Shown here one piece after another: positions 47,163 through 56,084 of a stretch of 64,000 nucleotides of DNA. Source of the DNA: an uncultured Blastocatellia bacterium. GTDB lineage: Bacteria > Acidobacteriota > Blastocatellia > Pyrinomonadales > Pyrinomonadaceae. Numbering within the stretch: position 1 is the stretch's first letter; each line of letters begins with the position of its first letter. The position numbers and the translations under genes are program-made. The stretch is taken from positions 38,473-102,472 of the forward strand of contig CAMLLD010000007.1 of NCBI GenBank assembly GCA_946480785.1, given 5' to 3'. The notes under the pieces are model-generated. The model did not search any database. It was not told the origin of the DNA and saw only the letters and a list, made by a program, of their open reading frames with translations.

Positions 47163-47775
47163 ACTTCAACCAATAATAGATCAGTTTCACATACTCGCCG
47201 GCGACAGATCGCCAGCCTTCGTAGTGCAACCACCACCACTCGGACCGTGGCGTTTGCCACCCGGGCGGCGCGGTCGTCATGCCGAGCGTCGTTCCGGTGC
47301 CGGCAAGTGTTTGCTGCAACGTACGCAGTGCGCGCCGCGAGTGATAAGCAGACGTGACAACCAAAACCGAGTGCAGTCCGTGGGCGGCGACGTAATCGCG
47401 AATGATCAACGCCTCTTCGTGCGTGCCGTCAGCAACTCCCGGCGCGACTCTGATCTGCGTCGGCGGCACGCCTTGTTTGACGAGTTCTTCGTGCGCGCGC
47501 TCGACGAAATACGGATTGCGCTGTTGCGCGCTGGACCAACCGCCGCGCGTGTTGTCGTCCGTCAGTACGACAAGCGGCGCGCGGCCTTGCTTGAATAAAT
47601 CCGCGGCCGTGTGGGTGCGCTCGACGTAGGTGCTCGATCCGCTCAAGACGACGATCGCATCCGCCTGCGGCAGGTCTGCGCTGACAATCAATGCGCGCGC
47701 GGCGATCGGCGCCAGCAGCCACCAGCAGAGCGCGGCGAACAGTAGCAGCTTAATTACTCGGCGCTTCACGACCAT
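47155..47775 (-). CDS. DUF218 (YdcF/ElyC/SanA-like) membrane-anchored protein
   Basis: The family contains envelope proteins such as ElyC and SanA with poorly defined roles in envelope assembly. The 206-residue protein has one N-terminal membrane helix (about 7-27), then the DUF218 core: 'ADAIVVLSGSSTYVERTHTA', 'PLVVLTDDNTRGGW', 'THEEALIIRDYVAAHG' and 'LVVTSAYHSRRALRTLQ'. It overlaps the genes on both sides (10 bases upstream, 8 downstream), so tight co-expression with the EPS enzymes is expected. Confidence 0.88.
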   Translation of the reverse strand: MVVKRRVIKLLLFAALCWWLLAPIAARALIVSADLPQADAIVVLSGSSTYVERTHTAADLFKQGRAPLVVLTDDNTRGGWSSAQQRNPYFVERAHEELVKQGVPPTQIRVAPGVADGTHEEALIIRDYVAAHGLHSVLVVTSAYHSRRALRTLQQTLAGTGTTLGMTTAPPGWQTPRSEWWWLHYEGWRSVAGEYVKLIYYWLKYG

Positions 47776-49439
47776 TTCGATCGTTTCACCAGACAGTCGA
47801 TTACTGTCAGGTCGCCGGCCATGCTGATCGTGTGAGTGCCGCGCAGGTTCTTGTTCCAGTTGGGAAGAATCGTGGAGACTTCTTCTTCGCGATACGCTTC
47901 CGTGTCGAGCCGCGTGATCTTATTGATCGACATGCCGTAGCCATAACGGCCGGAAGAGTTCTGCGCCGGACGATAGAGCTCGTCGTTCCAGTTGAACAGT
48001 CCGCCCGCCGGACGCGAGCCTCTCACGTCCGACTTCACCGGATTGCGCGGATGCGGCGTCCATGGTCCAAGCGGGCTGTCAGCATGGAACAGATACAGCT
48101 CGTCGGGAATCGCGTGTTCGGCGATCGAGACAAACATCCACCAGTGGCCGTCGATCTCGGCGAGCGTCGCGTCCTTCGCACGCATGCCTTCGAGTAAAAC
48201 TTTTTCCAACTGCCATTCGAACGGAAACGAAGTGCTGCGATACAGCTCGACCGTTTTGTTCGCCGCGCTTTCGGGAACCATGTAGTAGCTGTTGTTCCAT
48301 TCGAAAACGAACGGATACGACAGGTGATAGTCGCGTTCGAGCACGGTGGTTGGACCACTCACGACACCCTTCTTTCGATCGAGCTCGACGACTGAGATGT
48401 GTCCTTTGCGCGTGCTGTTCAAATACTCTTCGATGAAAACGTAGTAAGTGTCGGCGGCTTTGATCGCACACGGGTCGGCCCAGAAACGATCCTTCGGCGG
48501 CACGAGCTGCTTGTAACGATAGAACGTATTGTTCGCGTCACACGGGCCGGTTTTGAAACGATACGCGAGCTGCCACTGATCTTCCGCCAAAAGACTCTGC
48601 ACCTTGCCGACGACGCGCTGCGTCGCGAGTCGCGTCAGACGCGGCAACATCTCGCTGTTCGTCGGCATACGAAACAACCGGTTGGAATACGGACGATAAA
48701 CGTGATTATCAGCCGCGTGAACCGGAACTCCATTCGCCAGATCGCGCAGCTTTCGCATCACAAACGCCGACGACTTCCAGTACAAATTATTTCGATTCGC
48801 GCGCACGGAAAACTTGTCGCTGGTCGGCGACAGCGAGCGATAGATCACCGGACCGTTGTCGAGATCTTCAGTGAGGACCTGGAGCACCGAGCCGGTCACG
48901 GGGATGCCGTCCATCACTTCCCAAAAACCCGCCGGCCCGCCGCGATTCACGGAGTTGTCGCCGTGGTGATAGGACCAGATGCCGTGACGCGCAATCTTCA
49001 GCACGTCGCCTTTGAGGATGCGAAAGCCGAAAGAAAGCGCGACGTCGAGATCGAATTCGCGAATGCGTTCGATGTCGTCGGCGGGAAACCAGTCGGAGTA
49101 GGCTTTCATCTCCGGCAACACTTCGATCACCGGAACATCCGCGATTAGCGGCTCTAGATCAGTCGGCGCGAAAGCGTCGGGATTGAGCGCGACGCGGCGG
49201 TTGTCGACCTTCTCGTAGAGCGTGAAGAGCAGATACTTGCGATTGCGCCAGTAACTCTTGAACCTGCTTTGTGTGGGTGCGGAACTCTGCGCGGCGTTCT
49301 TGATGACGACTACGATCTCGGCAATGTCCGACGCGCGGATCTCTTCGACGATCTTGCAGATCCATTTACGCTGCACAAACGAATCGACAAGCAATCCGAC
49401 GCGCAGCGGCAAACGTGTGCTTGAGAGATCATTCGTCAC
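47766..49439 (-). CDS. Formyltransferase-like domain fused to a five-bladed GH43/GINT1-like beta-propeller
   Basis: Possibly formylates an amino sugar of the EPS; the propeller half may bind or transfer glycan. In the 557-residue protein the N-terminal ~230 residues resemble the formyl-transfer domain: 'WSYHHGDNSVNRGGPAGFWE' (about 155-175) holds the presumed catalytic His, and 'EDLDNGPVIY' the Asp. The Asn that precedes the His by two in Met-tRNA formyltransferase is Tyr here. Residues ~290-550 show propeller motifs 'DRFWADPCAIKAADTYYVF', YPFVFEWNNSYYMVPES and 'DATLAEIDGHWWMFVS', like the N-terminal domain of plant GINT1-type proteins. GTG start overlaps the dehydrogenase stop by four bases (GTGA). 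Confidence 0.8.
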   Translation of the reverse strand: MTNDLSSTRLPLRVGLLVDSFVQRKWICKIVEEIRASDIAEIVVVIKNAAQSSAPTQSRFKSYWRNRKYLLFTLYEKVDNRRVALNPDAFAPTDLEPLIADVPVIEVLPEMKAYSDWFPADDIERIREFDLDVALSFGFRILKGDVLKIARHGIWSYHHGDNSVNRGGPAGFWEVMDGIPVTGSVLQVLTEDLDNGPVIYRSLSPTSDKFSVRANRNNLYWKSSAFVMRKLRDLANGVPVHAADNHVYRPYSNRLFRMPTNSEMLPRLTRLATQRVVGKVQSLLAEDQWQLAYRFKTGPCDANNTFYRYKQLVPPKDRFWADPCAIKAADTYYVFIEEYLNSTRKGHISVVELDRKKGVVSGPTTVLERDYHLSYPFVFEWNNSYYMVPESAANKTVELYRSTSFPFEWQLEKVLLEGMRAKDATLAEIDGHWWMFVSIAEHAIPDELYLFHADSPLGPWTPHPRNPVKSDVRGSRPAGGLFNWNDELYRPAQNSSGRYGYGMSINKITRLDTEAYREEEVSTILPNWNKNLRGTHTISMAGDLTVIDCLVKRSKWS

Positions 49440-50746
49440 CAGCAGATGCCCTGATAGTTTTCGTTCGAAGTGCGATCGTAGAGACGCACGAGATCGATGA
49501 GCTGCTGTCCCTCGCGCAACCGCTCCGCGACGCCGCGAAACTCTTCCGCGTGGTTACCGATGATGACGATGTCCGAATCGTTCAGCACCGCGTCGATGTC
49601 GCTGCGCATCAGTTTCGAAATGTGTGGGATCTCGCGCTCGATGTATTCCTTGTTCGCGCCGACGAGTTTCGCGACCGAAACGTGGCGATCGTAAATCGCG
49701 AGCTCGAAACCTTTGCCGATCAAAGTTTCAATCAGCGTCACGATCGGTGATTCGCGCAGATCGTCAGTACCGGCTTTGAAACTGAACCCAAGCACGCCGA
49801 CGCGTTTCTTGCCGCTGCGTACGACCATCTCGACCGCGCGCTCGATCTGCAAACGATTGCTCGGCAGGATCGACGAAAGCACCGGCACTTCGACGTCGAG
49901 CTCTTTGGCTTTGTAGTTGATGGCGCGCAGGTCCTTCGGCAAACACGAGCCGCCAAACGCGAAGCCCGGTTTGAGATAGTAAGGCGACAGGTTCAGCTTC
50001 GTGTCCTGGCAAAACACCTGCATCACTTCGTGACTGTCGATCTGTAGCGCCTTGCAGATGTTTCCGACTTCGTTCGCAAACGTGACCTTGAGCGCGTGAA
50101 AACAGTTACAGACGTACTTCACCATCTCGGCGGTCTTCAACGACGTCACGAACATTTGCGCTTTGATGTCCGCGTAAAGAGCCTGCACCGCGCTCGTCGT
50201 CACTTCGTCATCCGCGCCGATGAGCGTGAACGGCGGCGCGTGATAGTCCTTCAACGAAGAACCTTCGCGTAAGAATTCGGGATTGATGCAGATGCCGAAG
50301 TCCCTCACCGCCTTCTTGCCCGACGTTTCTTCAAGCACCGGAACGACCGTGTTCTCGACCGTGCCCGGCAACATCGTGCTGCGAATCACGACGATGTGCC
50401 GTTCGTTTTTATTCTTGAGCGCCGCGCCGATCTCAGCGCAAACCTGTTCGACGTGACGCAGGTGCAAACTGCCGTTTTGATTGCTCGGCGTGCCGACGCA
50501 GACCAGCGAGATATCCGAATCGCGAATCGCGCGAGCGGAATCGGTCGTCGCCGAGAGGCGGCCGGTTTCAACGACCTTCGCGATCAACTCGCTGATGCCG
50601 TCCTCGATGATCGGACTCTTCCCCGAATTTATGATTTCGACTTTGGTCGGGTTCACGTCCACGCCGACAACGTCGTGTCCGGCGTCAGCCAGACACGCCG
50701 CCGCGACACAACCCACGTAACCCAGACCAAACACGCTCAGTTTCAC
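49436..50746 (-). CDS. algD: GDP-mannose 6-dehydrogenase-like nucleotide-sugar dehydrogenase
   Basis: Four-electron oxidation of a nucleotide sugar to the uronate, most likely GDP-mannose to GDP-mannuronic acid. The 436-residue length, the catalytic Cys268 in FGGSCLPKDLRAI and the terminal pentapeptide QGICW follow Pseudomonas AlgD closely. Other shared blocks are VFGLGYVGCVAAACL, SGKSPIIEDGI and LGFSFKAGTDDLRESP. These are recalled similarities, so GDP-mannose specificity is likely but not proven; UDP-sugar dehydrogenases are the alternative. The GTG at 50746 shares one base with the stop of the upstream GT4 gene; a longer frame exists but would overlap it by 75 bases. Confidence 0.88.
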   Translation of the reverse strand: MKLSVFGLGYVGCVAAACLADAGHDVVGVDVNPTKVEIINSGKSPIIEDGISELIAKVVETGRLSATTDSARAIRDSDISLVCVGTPSNQNGSLHLRHVEQVCAEIGAALKNKNERHIVVIRSTMLPGTVENTVVPVLEETSGKKAVRDFGICINPEFLREGSSLKDYHAPPFTLIGADDEVTTSAVQALYADIKAQMFVTSLKTAEMVKYVCNCFHALKVTFANEVGNICKALQIDSHEVMQVFCQDTKLNLSPYYLKPGFAFGGSCLPKDLRAINYKAKELDVEVPVLSSILPSNRLQIERAVEMVVRSGKKRVGVLGFSFKAGTDDLRESPIVTLIETLIGKGFELAIYDRHVSVAKLVGANKEYIEREIPHISKLMRSDIDAVLNDSDIVIIGNHAEEFRGVAERLREGQQLIDLVRLYDRTSNENYQGICW

Positions 50747-51972
50747 TAAACCAGTTCTCCCACTTGAGAATTGATGCGGCTCTCGCAGATCGCCGCAAAG
50801 CTTTCGGCCACTTTGTCCCAACCAAATTGCTGTCTGACTTTCGCCGCCGCGCGCTGACCAATTTCATCCGCAAGCTGCGGTTGCTTAATCAACTTCACCA
50901 CGGCATCAGCAAACGTTTCCGGTGTGTCGGCGAGCACGATCTCCTGTCCGTTTTCAACCGGCAAACCTTCCGCACCGATCGACGTGGACACGATCGGTTT
51001 CTCCATCGCCATCGCTTCGTAAATCTTGAGCCGCGTGCCGCCGCCGATGCGCAAAGGCACGATGTAGACCGACGCCTCTTCCATGTACGGCCGGACGTCG
51101 TCGACGCGGCCGGTGACGATCACCGCCGGGTCGCGTTTGCTCAATTCCAACAAGCCCGGATACGGGTTGCGACCGACAACCGTCAACGTCACGTTCGGCA
51201 CTTCCTGCTTCACGCGCGGCAGGATCTGTTCGGTGAAATAACGAATCGCGTCTTCATTCGGCAGCCAGTCCATCGAACCGGTGAACACGAGATTTTCCGC
51301 GCGTCGCTCTCGATTGCCGCTCGGACGAAAGAACTCGGTGTCGACGCCCGTCGGCACGTCGTAAACCTCTTTCAGTCCGTACTCCTGCTCCATCAGATCC
51401 CGATCTTCACGCGACACTGCGATCACGCAGTCAAACTCGGGACACGCTTTCGCTTCGAACGCGTGCATCTTCTGCCACTGCCGAAAGAGGTACGACTTCT
51501 TCGCGGCGTTCGTCTGCACTTCGTAGTGACGTTTCCAGATCATCGCTTCGACGTTGTGCTGAAACAGCACCGAAGGACAATCAAGGCCGCGCGGCACGTT
51601 CACTGCGGGCGCCAGAAAGTCGCAAACGAGCACGTCAAAACGTCCGGCAGCGACACGGCGCGCGATCTCGTCGCGCATCGCCGGCGATTCATATTTCTTG
51701 ATCGCGTAAGGCAAGTCGGAAGTCAGATTCACCACGAGGTCGAGATAAAAACCGGGCGTGAACTTCTCGCGCACGCGATGCGGAATGGAAACGAGCTCGT
51801 GGCAATACTCGGTGGCGAGCTCGCGCGCATTCGCTTCAGCAGTGCCGTCGTCGAGCGTCAGGTACGTGATGTGGCAGCTTCGCTTCAGCTCCTTGAGCAT
51901 GTTGTAGCTGCGAATCTTTCCGCCCTTATCGACCGGATGAAGCAATTCAGTTTTGAGCCAGAGTATGCGCAC
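50746..51972 (-). CDS. Glycosyltransferase, GT4, exosortase-system type
   Basis: The 408-residue GT-B enzyme starts MRILWLKTELLHPVDKGGKI, close to the P-x-DKG-x-KIRS opening of glycosyltransferases that travel with exosortase EPS loci. The donor-binding half shows 'NLVFTGSMDWLPNEDAIRYF', 'VTLTVVGRNPYP' and 'PLRIGGGTRLKIYEAMAMEK'. It probably adds an early sugar. The start is GTG; no strong Shine-Dalgarno is visible. It lies 36 bases after the third amidotransferase gene and touches the AlgD-like gene by one base. Confidence 0.88.
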   Translation of the reverse strand: MRILWLKTELLHPVDKGGKIRSYNMLKELKRSCHITYLTLDDGTAEANARELATEYCHELVSIPHRVREKFTPGFYLDLVVNLTSDLPYAIKKYESPAMRDEIARRVAAGRFDVLVCDFLAPAVNVPRGLDCPSVLFQHNVEAMIWKRHYEVQTNAAKKSYLFRQWQKMHAFEAKACPEFDCVIAVSREDRDLMEQEYGLKEVYDVPTGVDTEFFRPSGNRERRAENLVFTGSMDWLPNEDAIRYFTEQILPRVKQEVPNVTLTVVGRNPYPGLLELSKRDPAVIVTGRVDDVRPYMEEASVYIVPLRIGGGTRLKIYEAMAMEKPIVSTSIGAEGLPVENGQEIVLADTPETFADAVVKLIKQPQLADEIGQRAAAKVRQQFGWDKVAESFAAICESRINSQVGELV

Positions 51973-52008
51973 TCGGAAAAGTTTGACCGCCTTGTTCGCG
52001 TGTTGGGA

Positions 52009-53958
52009 CTACGTGGCGAGGGCGAGTTCACGCTCCATGTGTTTCGGCGCGGATGATTTCTCGCCGTCAAAGAATTGCCGCTGCCAGATCTCGAAATTCA
52101 GTAACGACCACAGCCGCTCGGCATGGTCCTCTCCCGCCTGGTGCAGCGCCACGATCTGTCGCACAAAATCCGGCGCGAAGATGCCGCGCGACAAAGCCCG
52201 ATCGCTCAAAACGTATTCGTCGATGATCGACTTGAATGGACCACGAAACCACGTGCCAATCGGCACCGGAAAGCCCATCTTGCTGCGCGTCAGGATCTTC
52301 TCCGGCAACACGCCCTTCATCGCTTCGCGCAACACGTACTTCGTCGTCTGGCCGCGCAGTTTCATCGTGTCGGGCATGCGCGCGGTGAACTCCACGAGCT
52401 TGTGATCGAGGAAAGGCACGCGGCTCTCGAGCGACGTCGCCATGCTCATCTGGTCCTGTTTCATCAAAAGCTCGTGCAGATAAGTCTTGATGTCGGCGTA
52501 CAACAGACCATCGAGCAGCGACATGTCTTTCGTGTGCGACAGCACGCGGCGCAGCTCGACGTACGGATCGATCTCGTGCATGCGCGCGCGCGTCTCGCGC
52601 GTGAACATGTGCTGCTGCATCGGCGTGGGAAAGACGGCGAAGTTGTCGAAGTAAATGCTTTCGAGCTCGGGCGACAGCACAAGAAACGTGCGCATTAATT
52701 TCTGGCGCAGGCGGCCGGTGGGCAGCGTGTTTTCGATTTGGCTACGAAGCGCGTCGCGCGCGAACGAAGGGGTGAGTTTGTTGTAGCGTCGGCCCATCGA
52801 AAGGTTCCAGATCGTGCGGCGATAACGGCCGTAGCCCGCCAGCAGCTCGTCGCTTCCCTCGCCTGTCAGCACGACCTTCACGTGTTGCGCCGCGAGATGT
52901 GAAACGAAGTAAAGCGCGACGCTTGATGGGTGCGCTAACGGCTCATCCTCATGCCATACGAGCCGCGGCAATGCGTCGAAGAACTGTTCCGGACTGACGA
53001 CGATCTCGTGATGATTTGTTTTGTAAGTTTCCGCTACCAGCCGCGCGTATTCGAGCTCGTTCGCTTCACGTTCAGCAAACGCGACCGAAAACGTCTTGAT
53101 CGGTTCGCGCACCATCGTGCTCATCATCGCGGCGATCGCGGACGAGTCGATGCCGCCCGAAAGAAACATGCCGAGCGGCACGTCAGCCATCAAACGCAAA
53201 CGCACCGATTCGCGAAACAGCTCGGACCATTGCTTGATGTACGTCTTGTCGTCGCGAGTGTCTGACGCGTCCTTCGTGAAATCGACGTCCCAATAACGGC
53301 GAACGTTCACTTCACCGTCGCGCCACGTGAGCACGTGACCCGGCAGCAATCGCTTCACGCCGCGGAAGAGCGTCTCCTCACCTGACGTGGCGTGATTCGC
53401 GAGGTAATCCGAAAGGACCGGGTAGTTGATCTCGGGACGGAGCGCGCCCGCTTCGAGCAGCGTTTTGATCTCCGAACCGAAGAAGAGCGAGCCGTCATCG
53501 CGACGAACGTAGTAGAGCGGTTTGACCCCCAGGCGATCGCGCGCGATGAAGAGCTCCTGCTTGCGCTGGTCCCAGATCGCAAACGCAAACATGCCGCGCA
53601 GGTAATCGACGCACGCCGAGCCGTGCTCTTCGTAAAGATGAAGGATTGTTTCGGTGTCGCAGTGAGTCTGGTAGACGTGACCGTTGGCTTCGAGCGACTC
53701 GCGATAGTCGGCGTGGTTGTAGATCTCGCCGTTGTAAACGATGTGCAGCGACGCGTCTTCATTCGTCATCGGCTGATGACCGGAAGCGACGTCGACGATG
53801 CTCAGTCGGCGATGGCCCAGCCCGACGTTGCGATCGATGAAGAGGCCTTCTTCATCCGGGCCGCGATGCGTTATGACGTCGCGCATCGCCTCCAGCACGG
53901 GCCGCGAAACGAGCTGACCCGACTTGCTGGAGAATGCTATTCCGTTAATGCCGCACAT
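52009..53958 (-). CDS. Asparagine synthase-type amidotransferase, copy 3 (exosortase-associated type)
   Basis: The 649-residue protein has the nucleophile Cys2 (MCGINGIAF), glutaminase motifs 'THRGPDEEGLF' and YNGEIYNHADYR, and PP-loop FLSGGIDSSAIAAM near residue 267. 'VVLTGEGSDELLAGYGRYRR' and 'SLESRVPFLDHKLVEFTA' are typical of the amidotransferase subfamily associated with XrtA clusters, and it lies next to the matching GT4. It starts inside the end of the lyase gene (22-base overlap). Amidation of a uronic acid made by the AlgD-like enzyme is a reasonable inference. Confidence 0.9.
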   Translation of the reverse strand: MCGINGIAFSSKSGQLVSRPVLEAMRDVITHRGPDEEGLFIDRNVGLGHRRLSIVDVASGHQPMTNEDASLHIVYNGEIYNHADYRESLEANGHVYQTHCDTETILHLYEEHGSACVDYLRGMFAFAIWDQRKQELFIARDRLGVKPLYYVRRDDGSLFFGSEIKTLLEAGALRPEINYPVLSDYLANHATSGEETLFRGVKRLLPGHVLTWRDGEVNVRRYWDVDFTKDASDTRDDKTYIKQWSELFRESVRLRLMADVPLGMFLSGGIDSSAIAAMMSTMVREPIKTFSVAFAEREANELEYARLVAETYKTNHHEIVVSPEQFFDALPRLVWHEDEPLAHPSSVALYFVSHLAAQHVKVVLTGEGSDELLAGYGRYRRTIWNLSMGRRYNKLTPSFARDALRSQIENTLPTGRLRQKLMRTFLVLSPELESIYFDNFAVFPTPMQQHMFTRETRARMHEIDPYVELRRVLSHTKDMSLLDGLLYADIKTYLHELLMKQDQMSMATSLESRVPFLDHKLVEFTARMPDTMKLRGQTTKYVLREAMKGVLPEKILTRSKMGFPVPIGTWFRGPFKSIIDEYVLSDRALSRGIFAPDFVRQIVALHQAGEDHAERLWSLLNFEIWQRQFFDGEKSSAPKHMERELALAT

Positions 53959-56084
53959 AAACGTTCGCTGACTTCACCGGCGCTGGTTCGTGTCCAAACC
54001 CACGCGCCGGAAGCGGGAATGATAACAGTATCCCGCGAATTTGCCCCCTCGACTGTAAAACCCCGCCCTTCGCTCGTTTGAATTTCCCTCACGTCCCGGT
54101 GAATGCCGGGGTTTTGGGGAAAAAGGAAGGTGACTATCTCGCCATTGCCGTTGAGAGTCGCTGAAAACTGAAGCGTCTTCGCCACCTTCCTTTGACCATA
54201 ACAGTGCGAAACGAATGAATCTTCCTCGATTTTGTGGTCGGTTCTGAAGGAAAGGATCTCGAGCGCGTGTTCAATGTCCGGCGCCGAGTCAAAGTGGAAG
54301 GAGATATCGATCCGATGTTCGCGACCGGCGGCGATGGTGTCGCGGATGATCCAGTAGTCGCCTTTGAGAAAGAGGATTTCGCGTTTGACGGTCACGGGAT
54401 CGGGGAGGCGCGTGAAGCCGTCATGCCGGGCGGAGATGAAGTCGAAGCGATCTTTGCTGATCCAGTTTTCGAGCGAGCAGCGGGCGATCGTATTCCACGA
54501 GAAAGGGCCGTTCGGTTCGGAGGACGATTGGCCGTCAATGGTGATCGTGTTGTGGGCGTGCGAACCGCGAAACCAGTCGCGGGCGTCCTTCGAGCCGGTG
54601 TAGGTGTACGTGCCGGGATCGACGAGAACGGTGCGGCCGTTCGCTGCCACGTCGATTGCTAAAGCGTCGGCATGCGCGTGACCGCAGGCTAGCGAGCCGT
54701 GTGGTCCACAATCGAAGAGCAGGTAGTTTGCGTCCGGTCTCCAACCGTCGCGCATGACGAAGTAACCGCCGTTGGGAAAGGCGACTGACGTTTTTGCCGG
54801 CGGCTGCCGTGCGATTGAATCAAACTTCGCGAGTCCTTCGACGCCCGTTAACCACAGCAACTCTTCAGCGGCGTCGTTTGCGACGAAACGATAATCTGCG
54901 CGCTCGAAAACAACAGCACCGGTTGCGAGCGTTCCGCGAAAATCATTTGCAGCGCGCACGTCGAGCATCGCGAGGCGTCCGCCGTCGTCATCGCCGAAGA
55001 GCGGCGTCGTACCGTCGGGCCGCGTCAGATACATCAGGTGATCGAGCAAACGCACGAGCGCGTCTTCAACCTGCGGCGGCAGCTCGTAATCGTTCGCACG
55101 CGCGAGCAGCAGAAAGTGCAGGTAAAAATCGGTCGTGTAACGATGGTAGTAGCTCGACTGCTCGAAGTAGACGCCGTCGGGCTGCACGTGAATCGGTAGT
55201 TGGTCGACGAGGATCTGCGCGCCGAGATCGCGCCAGCGCCGCGACTCTTTGAATTCCGGCAGCAACGTGCCGAGAAAGAAGAGCCCGAGCGCCTCGCCGG
55301 TCAGATGTGTGTTCGGACTGAAGTACGTCGACAAATACGACTCGAGATGCCGCGCGCTGAGATACAAAAACTTCCACGCGCGTTTGAACGTCTCATTCGA
55401 GATCGAAGGCGAAGTTTTGAAAAAGTGAAACGCCCAGAGCCACGCCATCGAGCGAAACGCGACTTCCAAACTACTGGCCCAGTTGATCCCGAGCTTCGGC
55501 GGGTTAGCATTCATCCACGCTTCGAGATGCGTTGCAAAAACTCGCGCGTAGCATTCGTCACCGGTCAACCAATAAGCCTGGCCCAGCGTCACGAAATACT
55601 GGTGCCGGTTCAACTCCCAAATGATCTTTTTGTCGCCCGCGACTTCGGCGTTGAGATAGTCGAGCTTGCTCCAGTGCAGCAGCGGAATGCGTTTTCCGGT
55701 CAGCGGCTCAAACTGCCAGTCGATCGGATCGCCGAAGCTCAAATTCTTGTAACCGAGCAGATCAAACCGTCCGGCGCAAATGCGATCGGCTTTGTCGATC
55801 AAGGCCTGCACAGTCGCCGGCCAGCGAGCTTTGAACGTGGCCGTCGTCTTTTCGGGATCGTCAAAGCTGCCGAAGAAATGTGGCTCCGATCTCCCACGAA
55901 AGTGATCGAGCAAACGATCGAGAGCAGTGGCCTTGTCGAGCGTGAGCAAAGAAGCAAACGCTTCATCCGCCGGCAGCTTCACGAGCGCGGACCACCCGCG
56001 CCGCTCGCTAAACGCCGCGACGCGCTGCGCCGCCCGCACACGCAGTTCATCGAAGCTCGCGTTTCTCAACTTCTCGAGGTTCAC
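53937..56084 (-). CDS. Heparinase II/III-family polysaccharide lyase-like protein
   Basis: Predicted uronate-polymer lyase or structural relative involved in EPS maturation. The 715-residue protein has an alpha/alpha-toroid N-terminal half with the family motif 'SPNTHLTGEALGLFFLG' (about 262-278) and the Tyr/His pair in QSSYYHRYTTDFY (about 313-325). The C-terminal beta half has 'CGHAHADALAI' (His468, His470), the usual metal/active-site region, and 'GSHAHNTITIDGQSSSE'. Catalytic candidates are present. I see no signal peptide, so it may stay cytoplasmic or leave by another route, which is odd for a lyase. GTG start overlaps the preceding stop (GTGA). Confidence 0.88.
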   Translation of the reverse strand: MNLEKLRNASFDELRVRAAQRVAAFSERRGWSALVKLPADEAFASLLTLDKATALDRLLDHFRGRSEPHFFGSFDDPEKTTATFKARWPATVQALIDKADRICAGRFDLLGYKNLSFGDPIDWQFEPLTGKRIPLLHWSKLDYLNAEVAGDKKIIWELNRHQYFVTLGQAYWLTGDECYARVFATHLEAWMNANPPKLGINWASSLEVAFRSMAWLWAFHFFKTSPSISNETFKRAWKFLYLSARHLESYLSTYFSPNTHLTGEALGLFFLGTLLPEFKESRRWRDLGAQILVDQLPIHVQPDGVYFEQSSYYHRYTTDFYLHFLLLARANDYELPPQVEDALVRLLDHLMYLTRPDGTTPLFGDDDGGRLAMLDVRAANDFRGTLATGAVVFERADYRFVANDAAEELLWLTGVEGLAKFDSIARQPPAKTSVAFPNGGYFVMRDGWRPDANYLLFDCGPHGSLACGHAHADALAIDVAANGRTVLVDPGTYTYTGSKDARDWFRGSHAHNTITIDGQSSSEPNGPFSWNTIARCSLENWISKDRFDFISARHDGFTRLPDPVTVKREILFLKGDYWIIRDTIAAGREHRIDISFHFDSAPDIEHALEILSFRTDHKIEEDSFVSHCYGQRKVAKTLQFSATLNGNGEIVTFLFPQNPGIHRDVREIQTSEGRGFTVEGANSRDTVIIPASGAWVWTRTSAGEVSERLCAALTE

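Noticed and set aside
47766..49439. Methionyl-tRNA formyltransferase
   Set aside because: The catalytic Asn position is changed, the tRNA-binding C-terminal domain is absent, and a beta-propeller replaces it inside an EPS operon.
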